Below the pieces are notes generated by a model, which was not told where the DNA came from, did no database searches, and saw only the letters and a list, made by a program, of their open reading frames with translations. Shown piece after piece: positions 1 to 5,887 of a stretch of DNA of 64,000 bases. Position 1 is the stretch's first letter. Every line of letters starts with the position of its first letter. The DNA is from Paludibacteraceae bacterium (GTDB lineage: Bacteria > Bacteroidota > Bacteroidia > Bacteroidales > Paludibacteraceae), in NCBI GenBank assembly GCA_017478225.1, contig JAFVDX010000001.1:1-64000 (forward strand), given 5' to 3'. A program made the translations under genes and the position numbers.

Positions 1-83
1 ATATATATGGCATGTAATTCGATTTTAACACTACTCTGTTTTGGTAGGGAAAAGAGAGGCACGCTTGCTTCTCAAAAGCGGGT

Positions 84-115
84 GCAAAGGTAGAGCATTT
101 ATTTGATATGGCAAA
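84..115 (-). promoter_or_regulatory. Leftward Bacteroidota-type promoter for a gene beyond the left edge
   Basis: Read on the minus strand there is a -33 TTTG (112-115), 19 bases, then TACCTTTGC (84-92), an exact fit to TTTG-N19-TAnnTTTGC. It points out of the window. An ATG on the minus strand at 11-13 could open that gene, but too little sequence remains to identify a product. Confidence 0.6.
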
Positions 116-363
116 ATGTTTTGGAAAGTTTTTTGTATTTTATGGGGGAAAAGGGTGAGAGTGAGGGGGTTAGAGAGAGGGGATTTTTTTTGGGGGGGAT
201 TTTTGGGGGGGATTTTTGAGGGGGATTTTTGATGGGGGGCGGAAAGACCGGAGAAACCGGAGAGGGCGGAGAGGCGGAAGGGGCGAGGGGGCGGAAGGGG
301 CGAGGGGACATTTGGAGATATGGAGGAAAAGGCGTAAATTTGCAGGGAGAAAGAGGGAGTAAA
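116..363. repeat. G-rich spacer with G-run cluster and 17-bp duplication
   Basis: This stretch lies between the leftward promoter and the first repeat array. Four plus-strand G-runs of 5-7 bases (192-198, 205-211, 220-224, 234-239) are separated by A/T loops of 6-9 bases, which fits a potential G-quadruplex. A 17-base unit is directly duplicated at 273-289 and 290-306. Open frames here are translations of the low-complexity sequence and are not called as genes. Confidence 0.6.
311..343 (+). promoter_or_regulatory. Promoter upstream of the basic protein gene
   Basis: TTTG at 311-314, a 20-base spacer and TAAATTTGC at 335-343 match the Bacteroidota consensus. Transcription would start near 347 and run through the nonamer array at 364-475 before the ATG at 482, giving a leader of roughly 130 bases. 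Confidence 0.6.
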
Positions 364-475
364 CGCACTAGATACACTAGAGGGACTAGATACACTAGAC
401 GGACTAGAGGGACTAGATACACTAGACGGGATTAGAGGGATTAGAGGGATTAGAGGGATTAGAGGGATTATAAAT
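364..475. repeat. 9-bp tandem array (ACTAGANNN / GATTAGAGG)
   Basis: About twelve 9-base units run in phase. The first seven are ACTAGA followed by TAC, GGG or CGG. The rest are GATTAGAGG. It lies between the promoter at 311-343 and the ATG at 482, so it would form the mRNA leader. Confidence 0.9.
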
Positions 476-481
476 TATTAT

Positions 482-988
482 ATGAATATGGAGAATTTAA
501 GGCATGGGAAGATGGAGAATTTAAGGCATGGGAATATGGAGAATTTAAGGCATGGTAAGATGGTGAGGGAGGATGGTAAGTTAAGCGAGAGTAAGAGTGC
601 TCGTAGTATGCGTCGTAAGCGTGCTCGTGAGGCGGAGCGGCGTAAGGCAGAGGCGGAGGCGATGCTAAGAGAGAAAGGCTTGCCGATGGAAATGGTGTCG
701 GAGGTGGTGGGGAAAATAGATGAGGAGCATTATGTAAGAAAGAGTTTCGATGGTGAGGGTCACTCTATATATAAAAGGAGTGGTTATAAGATAGTGTCAG
801 AGAGGCGACGGGGAAATTCGGAGAGGTTCAAGCGGGCATTGGAGCGTGCGAAAGAAGAATATAAAGACGCGACAAGACGGGAGGATTGGAGGCGACGAAG
901 AGAGGGAGCGATGGATAAGAAGAGTTCGCTTTATCATTATATATTGAGCGAGATATGTAAGGAGGAAGAGAGGTGGTGTCCGAATTAA
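482..988 (+). CDS. Hypothetical basic, charged protein
   Basis: A 168-residue protein that I do not recognise. It is very rich in Arg, Lys and Glu, has long predicted helix, no signal peptide and no membrane segment, so a cytoplasmic, perhaps nucleic-acid-binding, protein is possible but unproven. The N-terminus is three copies of MENLRHGK/N encoded by a 24-base tandem repeat (488-559). Each copy carries an in-frame ATG, so translation could start at 482, 488, 512, 536 or 560. A good promoter at 311-343 supports it being a gene. Codon use shares the strong G bias of the neighbouring genes. It could still be a fortuitous frame in G-rich DNA. Confidence 0.5.
   Translation: MNMENLRHGKMENLRHGNMENLRHGKMVREDGKLSESKSARSMRRKRAREAERRKAEAEAMLREKGLPMEMVSEVVGKIDEEHYVRKSFDGEGHSIYKRSGYKIVSERRRGNSERFKRALERAKEEYKDATRREDWRRRREGAMDKKSSLYHYILSEICKEEERWCPN
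488..559 (+). repeat. Three 24-bp tandem repeats at the start of the basic protein
   Basis: Three near-identical 24-base units, each beginning ATGGAGAATTTAAGGCATGG, encode MENLRHGK, MENLRHGN and MENLRHGK. They directly follow the nonamer array, and each supplies another in-frame start codon. Confidence 0.9.
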
Positions 989-1045
989 ATTCGGACGAAA
1001 TGGACGGAGAGATTTTTGGGGAGCAGGCGGAGAGGGAGAAAAGGG

Positions 1046-1080
1046 AAAAAAGCAAGCCTTGTCAAGGGGACAAGGCTTGC
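1046..1080 (-). terminator. Rho-independent terminator of the tpiA operon
   Basis: A 12-bp perfect stem (1052-1063 with 1069-1080, loop AAGGG) is followed, on the minus strand, by a T-run (complement of A-run 1046-1051). It lies about 70 bases beyond the tpiA stop. Confidence 0.85.
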
Positions 1081-1082
1081 GA

Positions 1083-1147
1083 TGTATAGAAGATTTAGAA
1101 GACTTAGAAGTCTTAGACCGCTACGCTGATTTAGAGGTCTTGGGTGA
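1083..1147. repeat. 9-bp TTAGA array with GCTGCGC-like module
   Basis: Units AGATTTAGA, AGACTTAGA, AGTCTTAGA are followed by the module CCGCTACGCTGATTTAGAGG. The array sits between the tpiA stop and its terminator, so it would be in the 3' untranslated mRNA. Confidence 0.85.
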
Positions 1148-1897
1148 TTATCGTGCGTTGATGATGGTGAGGAAGTCGGGTGCTTTGAGTGATGCGCCGC
1201 CGATGAGCCCTCCATCGACATCGGGATTTTGGAAGAGTTCAGCAGCGTTTTTAGCGTTGCATGATCCGCCATAGAGGATAGTAGTGTCTTGTGCGATTTG
1301 TTCGCCGTATTTTTGTTGAATAAGTGAGCGGATGTAAGCGTGCATTTCTTGTGCTTGCTGTGGTGTGGCAGTGAGTCCAGTACCGATAGCCCAGACGGGT
1401 TCGTATGCGAGTGTGATATTTTGGAATTGTTCGGGAGTGAGGTTGAAGACAGAACCTTCGAGTTGTGCTTTGACAACTTGGTTTTGTTTGCCTGCTTCTC
1501 TTTCTTCTTTTACTTCACCGATGCAGAATATAGGTTTGAGTTGGTTTTGGAGTGCGAGGAGTACTTTTTCACGAAGTATATCATAGTCTTCGTGGTAGTA
1601 TGCTCTTCTTTCGGAGTGTCCGAGTATGCAGTATTGTGCTCCAGTGGATTTAACCATTTCTGCGCTTACTTCTCCTGTGAAGGCTCCTGCGGGTTTGTCG
1701 GCGCAGTTTTCAGCGGCGAGTGCGATAGGAGAGTCTTTGAGGAGTTGTGCGATAGTAGCGAGGTGAATGAAAGGAGTAGCGATAACCACTTCGCATTTGG
1801 GGTTGATGACTAATTGTTTGAGTTCGGTTGCGAGTGCAACGCCTTCTTGCAGGTTTTTGTTCATTTTCCAGTTACCTGCGACCATTTTTTTTCTCAT
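1148..1897 (-). CDS. tpiA: Triosephosphate isomerase
   Basis: Interconverts dihydroxyacetone phosphate and glyceraldehyde 3-phosphate in glycolysis and gluconeogenesis. The 249-residue length is normal for the family. Active-site residues are all present: Lys11 in NWKMN, His94 in GHSERR and Glu166 in [11 protein letters not shown], followed by the phosphate-binding GG motifs near the C-terminus. It is the last gene of a minus-strand run with the DoxX-like and DUF1599 genes, an order familiar from other Bacteroidales. It is separated from the DoxX-like gene by a 9-bp repeat array and ends at the terminator 1046-1080. Confidence 0.97.
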   Translation of the reverse strand: MRKKMVAGNWKMNKNLQEGVALATELKQLVINPKCEVVIATPFIHLATIAQLLKDSPIALAAENCADKPAGAFTGEVSAEMVKSTGAQYCILGHSERRAYYHEDYDILREKVLLALQNQLKPIFCIGEVKEEREAGKQNQVVKAQLEGSVFNLTPEQFQNITLAYEPVWAIGTGLTATPQQAQEMHAYIRSLIQQKYGEQIAQDTTILYGGSCNAKNAAELFQNPDVDGGLIGGASLKAPDFLTIINAR

Positions 1898-1914
1898 ATA
1901 TTTAGATGTTTTTT

Positions 1915-2003
1915 AGATTTTGCTAGATGGACTAGATGGACTAGATGGACTAGATTTACTAGATAGACTAGATAGACTAGATAGACTAGATGGACTAGAT
2001 ATT
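1915..2003. repeat. 9-bp tandem array (CTAGATGGA / CTAGATAGA)
   Basis: About nine in-phase units: CTAGATGGA three times, CTAGATTTA, CTAGATAGA three times, CTAGATGGA, then a decayed unit. It fills the spacer between the DoxX-like gene and tpiA in a minus-strand operon, yet reads in the same chromosomal orientation as all the other arrays. Confidence 0.92.
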
Positions 2004-3116
2004 TTAGAGATTTTTTTTGTTGGTGATGGTGCCGTTGGTGAGTGTTACGAGTCCGGGGTTGGCACGGACGATGGTTTTGAGTGTTACGGGGTCAGAAAGG
2101 CAGAAGAGTTCAGTAGTGAGGAAGGTGTGTTGATTGCAGAAGTTGTAGATATCATCTTCGTTGCTGCCTGTGAGGATGAAAAGAGGTTGAGAGTCTTGTT
2201 GTGCTGCAGAGATTATGTTTTGTAGGTTTTTGATAGTCTTTTTAGTTTGTGATGTTTTATTGAGGTCGTACATGATGATGAGGTTGACTGATGGCATTTG
2301 GAGTATGTCATCGGTGAGGTCGTCTCCGTCGAGGTTAATGATTTCGAAGTCGTGAATAGGTGGTTCGTATCCTTTTTTTATGAGTTTGGTTTGTTGGTCG
2401 ATGAAGTGCCATGTGGAGTCACCGCGTGGGTAGTCTTGTAGTGTGAAGGTTTGTTGTTGTCCGTTTTTTTCGTAGATGAGTAGTGTTTGGTATTGGTCAG
2501 GTTCAGCGTCGTCGGGGTATTGCATGAGTTGTGGTATGTTGTTACCTATTTTATAAGGTCTGAAGTCGATGAGTGGCAGGTTGGTGATGGTGATGATCAT
2601 CCAGATGAAGATGAATGTGGTAGCGGCTGCGAGGAGAATGAGTTGTGTGGTAGGTTTGAGGAATGGATAGGAGTATTTTTTAGTGAGTAGTAGGATGATG
2701 ACGAGCAGAAGGAGTATGATATTTTTGTAGAAAGTTTGCCAGTTGGTTAGTTTGACGGCGTCACCGAAGCATCCGCAGTCGGAGATGGGGTTAGTGAGTG
2801 CGAGGTAGAGTGTGATGGGGGTCATGATGATCATGAAGAGCAGTGCGAGGTAGGCTGTGATATTGGTTTTGATATTGAGCAGGAGGCAGAATCCGATGAG
2901 GAATTCTGCAGCGATGAGTATCCAAGCGGCAGTAGGAGCGAGCGGCAGGAGCGAGTTAAAGAATCCTCCGAAGGCTTTGAGGTAGTCTTCGATTTTGTAT
3001 GTAGTGCCGAGAGGGTCGATTGCTTTGACGAATCCTGAGAAGAGGAATGTGATAGCGAGGAGAGTACGGGCGGTGGTGCCGATGATAGAGAGTGTGCGGT
3101 TGATGGAGGGTTTCAT
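2004..3116 (-). CDS. DoxX/MauE-like inner-membrane protein (BT_3928-like)
   Basis: A 370-residue protein. The N-terminal half has four or five membrane segments of the DoxX/MauE type, including FSGFVKAIDPLGT near residue 27 and a Cys-Gly-Cys in SDCGCFGD near residue 113. The rest is a soluble domain of about 190 residues after a further membrane segment, probably periplasmic. MauE-type proteins are linked to disulfide or electron transfer in the membrane. The exact substrate is unknown. Homologues with this architecture sit between DUF1599 and tpiA in other Bacteroidales, as here. Confidence 0.8.
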   Translation of the reverse strand: MKPSINRTLSIIGTTARTLLAITFLFSGFVKAIDPLGTTYKIEDYLKAFGGFFNSLLPLAPTAAWILIAAEFLIGFCLLLNIKTNITAYLALLFMIIMTPITLYLALTNPISDCGCFGDAVKLTNWQTFYKNIILLLLVIILLLTKKYSYPFLKPTTQLILLAAATTFIFIWMIITITNLPLIDFRPYKIGNNIPQLMQYPDDAEPDQYQTLLIYEKNGQQQTFTLQDYPRGDSTWHFIDQQTKLIKKGYEPPIHDFEIINLDGDDLTDDILQMPSVNLIIMYDLNKTSQTKKTIKNLQNIISAAQQDSQPLFILTGSNEDDIYNFCNQHTFLTTELFCLSDPVTLKTIVRANPGLVTLTNGTITNKKNL

Positions 3117-3160
3117 TGATTTGGGTTTTAGAGGATTTAGATGATTTAGATATTTTAGAG
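3117..3160. repeat. Short 9-bp TTAGA array
   Basis: Units GGATTTAGA, TGATTTAGA and TATTTTAGA in phase fill the short spacer between the DUF1599 and DoxX-like genes and run into the DUF1599 stop region. Confidence 0.8.
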
Positions 3161-3691
3161 GGTGAGGTGTATGAGGTTGAAGATGGCGTAGTTGATGATA
3201 TCGAAGAAATTGCCTTCGACGCCTTCTGAAGCGAGAGTGATACCTTGGTTTTGTAGTATAGTTTTGATTCTTATGATTTTAGCGAATATCATGTCAGTAA
3301 TACCTTCGACGGACATTTGTCTCCATGCTTCTCCGTAGTCATGGTTTTTTTGTGTCATGAGTTGTTTTGCTTCGTCTATGATTTGGTTGTAGAGAAGTAA
3401 TGCGTCTTGATTGGTCATATCGATGACATCTGCGTAGTTATTTCTGGATTGAATGATAGCGATGACGCCGTAGTTGACGATAGCGGTAAGGTTATCGATG
3501 ATAGTATCTCCGACGAGGCTGACCCCTGTTTCTTGTTGTTGTCTTATGTTTTTGGTTTTGATATAGAGTTGTTCGGTGATGCCTTTGAGTCGGAAGACTC
3601 TCCATGATGGTCCGTAGTCTTTCATTTTGAGGATGAAGAGTTTACGGCAGTTTTCTATTATCTGGTCGTATTGTATTGAAGTTTGGTTCAT
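3155..3691 (-). CDS. DUF1599 protein (nucleotide-modification-associated domain)
   Basis: A 178-residue cytoplasmic protein made of two similar halves. Each half carries a K-x-x-DYG-x-x-W signature: KMKDYGPSWRVFR near residue 22 and KNHDYGEAWRQMS near residue 115. This is the DUF1599 family, also called nucleotide modification associated domain 1; the biochemical role is not established. Its first 50 bases overlap the end of the DUF4296 gene in another frame, which implies co-transcription. Confidence 0.85.
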   Translation of the reverse strand: MNQTSIQYDQIIENCRKLFILKMKDYGPSWRVFRLKGITEQLYIKTKNIRQQQETGVSLVGDTIIDNLTAIVNYGVIAIIQSRNNYADVIDMTNQDALLLYNQIIDEAKQLMTQKNHDYGEAWRQMSVEGITDMIFAKIIRIKTILQNQGITLASEGVEGNFFDIINYAIFNLIHLTL

Positions 3692-4271
3692 CGATGTTGA
3701 TTTTTAGGGGTTGCAAAGGTATAGAATTATTTTGGATGCTGCAAGAGTCGTGTTGGAAAGACGGCAAGGAGTCAGGAAGGATGCATAGGAATGGGATGGA
3801 GTCGAGTTTGGTGGTTTTTGGAGGGTAGATAGGTGTGAGTCCTTGTGTGAGGATGATTTGAAGTGAGTCGAGTGGAAGGATATGTTTTGTGGGTTGTAGT
3901 TTAGTGTTTTGTTCGGCGATAATGGGTTGTAGTTCGTCAGGGGGAAGCAGGTCGATTTGTTTTTGGATATTGTCGAGTACTTTAGGGTAGATTTTATTGA
4001 ATATTTTAGGGTTGTCGGTGTACCAGACGAGAGAGGAGTCGAATTGTTGTTGTGTGATATTATGTTTTTGCAGAACGACTCCGTAGTAGTTGTCGAGTAA
4101 TTGGTTGTTATTAGCGTTGACGAGTCCTTTGGTTTGCAGAGTACCATCGGCGAGGTGCAGGTCGGTGAGGACATCGATCATTTGTGATTTGGAGAGGATG
4201 CCCCGCGGTCGGATAGTACAGGCGGAGAGGAGAAAGAGTGATATGAAGATTATGAGGATTTTATTGTGCAT
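3642..4271 (-). CDS. DUF4296 lipoprotein
   Basis: A 209-residue envelope lipoprotein. The signal peptide ends in the lipobox LLSAC, with Cys18 as the lipid anchor. The following GILSKSQMIDVLTDLHLADG segment is characteristic of the DUF4296 family, found in Bacteroidota. The function is unknown. It lies just downstream of lspA, whose product matures such lipoproteins, and its last 50 bases overlap the DUF1599 gene. The conserved domain covers roughly residues 25-110. The C-terminal half is Pro- and Asp-rich and variable. Confidence 0.85.
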   Translation of the reverse strand: MHNKILIIFISLFLLSACTIRPRGILSKSQMIDVLTDLHLADGTLQTKGLVNANNNQLLDNYYGVVLQKHNITQQQFDSSLVWYTDNPKIFNKIYPKVLDNIQKQIDLLPPDELQPIIAEQNTKLQPTKHILPLDSLQIILTQGLTPIYPPKTTKLDSIPFLCILPDSLPSFQHDSCSIQNNSIPLQPLKINIDEPNFNTIRPDNRKLP

Positions 4272-4304
4272 CTGGTTTCTTATAATCTGCGAGTTATATT
4301 TTTC

Positions 4305-4445
4305 TTTATCTACAAATTGAACGAAAAACTGCGTTTTTTCTTTTGGGAATCTACTAATTAAACGAATTTAACAAAACTGCGTTTTTCTTGATTTTATCTA
4401 CTAATTATATTAAGCGAAAAACTGCGTTTTTCTTGATTTTTTAGG
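4305..4445. repeat. Tandem hairpin repeat (three copies, ~45 bp)
   Basis: Three copies carry the core AAAACTGCGTTTTT (around 4326, 4373 and 4416). Each core can fold as an A/T stem with a TGC loop and is followed by T/C-rich sequence. Copies are separated by TCTACTAATTA-type segments; the first has TCTACAAATTG. They fill the 249-base gap between lspA and the DUF4296 gene. A related element is at 62,683-62,722. Confidence 0.75.
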
Positions 4446-4520
4446 TTGTCAAAAATTATCCAAAATTACCCCAAATTACCCAAAATTAAATTGTATTCTC
4501 TTCGATGTGGGAAAGTTTAG

Positions 4521-5123
4521 TTAGTTATTGTTATTTTTGGAAAGGGATTTATTGAGGTCTTTGGAAAAGAAGATGAGAATAGCGAATACGGAGATAGTGA
4601 TGAAAGAGTCGGCGAGGTTGAATACGGGTCTAAAGAAGATGGTTTCTCCTGCGCTGTTGTGAATAAGTGGGAAATAGAACATATCGACGACTTTGCCATA
4701 GAAGAGGGGAGCATATCCGCCACCTGCGGGGAAGAGAGTGGCAACGGAGTTGAAGGTGGATTCGGAGAAGATGAGTCCGTAGAAGAGGCAGTCGATGATA
4801 TTTCCGAGTGCTCCGGCGGTGATGAGCGCGACGAAGATGATGTATATGAATCGTGCGTTTTGCCGGAAGATAAGTTGGTAGATATAGTATGAGAAGAGTG
4901 CAACGGCAGCGATTCGGAAGAGAGTGAGTAGGAGTTTGGAAAACCACTCGATACCGAAAGCCATGCCATCGTTTTCGACGAAGCATAGTTGGAAGAAAGG
5001 CAGAATGGATTGTGCTTGTCCGAGGGTGAAGTTGAGTTTAATATAGAATTTGAGGGTCTGGTCGAGAATGAGTGCGAGCAGTATGATGGTGAGGACGATT
5101 ATGGATTGTTTTTTTGGGGACAT
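4521..5123 (-). CDS. lspA: Lipoprotein signal peptidase (signal peptidase II)
   Basis: Inner-membrane aspartic protease that removes the signal peptide of prolipoproteins after lipid attachment. The 200 residues contain four hydrophobic segments. The catalytic aspartates are Asp147 in GKVVDMF and Asp172 in FNLADSF, and the GNIID motif is at 107-111. It is somewhat longer than the E. coli enzyme, with an insert around 120-140 as is usual in Bacteroidota. Gene order dksA-like, lspA, DUF4296 lipoprotein is typical of the order. Confidence 0.95.
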   Translation of the reverse strand: MSPKKQSIIVLTIILLALILDQTLKFYIKLNFTLGQAQSILPFFQLCFVENDGMAFGIEWFSKLLLTLFRIAAVALFSYYIYQLIFRQNARFIYIIFVALITAGALGNIIDCLFYGLIFSESTFNSVATLFPAGGGYAPLFYGKVVDMFYFPLIHNSAGETIFFRPVFNLADSFITISVFAILIFFSKDLNKSLSKNNNN

Positions 5124-5240
5124 AGTTAATTTAGTGGATTTAGATGATTTAGATTTTAGACCGCTGCGCTGATTTAGAGGCTTTAGAGGCTGGGCGTGAC
5201 TTAGAGGCTTTAGAAGGCTGGGCGTGATTATGGGCTGAGG
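5124..5240. repeat. 9-bp TTAGA array with CCGCTGCGCTGA and GGGCGTGA modules
   Basis: Units of the form NNNYTTAGA run from 5128 and include the module CCGCTGCGCTGATTTAGAGG at about 5160. Two copies of GGCTGGGCGTGA follow. The array occupies the spacer between the dksA-like gene and lspA. Confidence 0.88.
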
Positions 5241-5276
5241 GTGGTTAGGTGTGCGGGGATTAGGGGTTATGGGGGA

Positions 5277-5654
5277 TTATTTTTTTTGCATTTCTTTGGC
5301 TTCGATGGAGAGTGTGGCGTGCGGAACGGCGCGTAGTCTTTCTTTAGGAATGAGTTTGCCTGTGACGCGGCAGATGCCGTATGTTTTGTTTTCGATACGG
5401 ATGAGTGCTGCTTTGAGGTTTTGGATATATTTCATTTGTCTGGAAGCGAGTCGTCCCATTTCTTCTTTATTGAGTACGGATGCTCCTTCTTCGAGAACTT
5501 TGAAAACAGGTGATGTATCGTTTACATCGTTGCCTTCTCCTGCGACCATAGCGGCGAGGTGTTCGTATTCTGCTTGTGCTTTAACGAGTTTTTCGTTGAT
5601 TAACTGGCGGAATTCTTCTAATTCTTGGTCAGTGTAGCGTGTTTTTTCAGCCAT
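5277..5654 (-). CDS. TraR/DksA-family regulator, single-cysteine Bacteroidota type
   Basis: A 125-residue protein. An N-terminal helical hairpin of about 85 residues is followed by a DksA-type C-terminal segment, YGICRVTGKLIPKERLRAVP. DksA proteins insert into the RNA polymerase secondary channel and tune transcription with ppGpp. Only one cysteine (Cys95) remains of the usual four zinc ligands, so zinc binding is doubtful; this appears normal for Bacteroidota homologues. A promoter at 5724-5754 precedes it. It is the first gene of the run with lspA. Confidence 0.85.
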   Translation of the reverse strand: MAEKTRYTDQELEEFRQLINEKLVKAQAEYEHLAAMVAGEGNDVNDTSPVFKVLEEGASVLNKEEMGRLASRQMKYIQNLKAALIRIENKTYGICRVTGKLIPKERLRAVPHATLSIEAKEMQKK

Positions 5655-5723
5655 AGTGGTATAAATTTATGCGCTTAGAGGCGCAGGTTAGTAATATTGT
5701 GGTATTGTGTTTTTATACACGGC

Positions 5724-5754
5724 GCAAAGTTACGATTATTTTTTGAAATGCAAA
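5724..5754 (-). promoter_or_regulatory. Promoter of the dksA-like gene
   Basis: On the minus strand TTTG (5751-5754) is followed after 18 bases by TAACTTTGC (5724-5732). The spacing is one base shorter than the usual 19-21. The leader would be about 65 bases. Confidence 0.6.
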
Positions 5755-5789
5755 ACAAATAAAATGGCATATATTTTGAAAAAAGGAGT

Positions 5790-5878
5790 ATAGAGGCTTT
5801 AGAGGCTTTAACCCGCTGCGCTGATTTAGAGGACTTAGAGGGCTTAGAAATTTTAGAGGACTTAGAAACTTAAAGTAA
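5790..5878. repeat. 9-bp TTAGA array upstream of the receptor gene
   Basis: Ten in-phase units, for example GGACTTAGA, GGGCTTAGA and AATTTTAGA, with the module CCCGCTGCGCTGATTTAGAGG embedded at about 5812. It ends ten bases before the ATG at 5888. Confidence 0.9.
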
Positions 5879-5887
5879 ATAAGAGAG

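Noticed and set aside
99..422. A minus-strand frame of 107 codons rich in Leu, Pro and Val
   Set aside because: It is the complement of G-rich and nonamer repeats, with no domain, and conflicts with the promoter at 311-343.
364..475. CRISPR array
   Set aside because: Units are 9 bases, contiguous and without spacers, and no cas gene is present.
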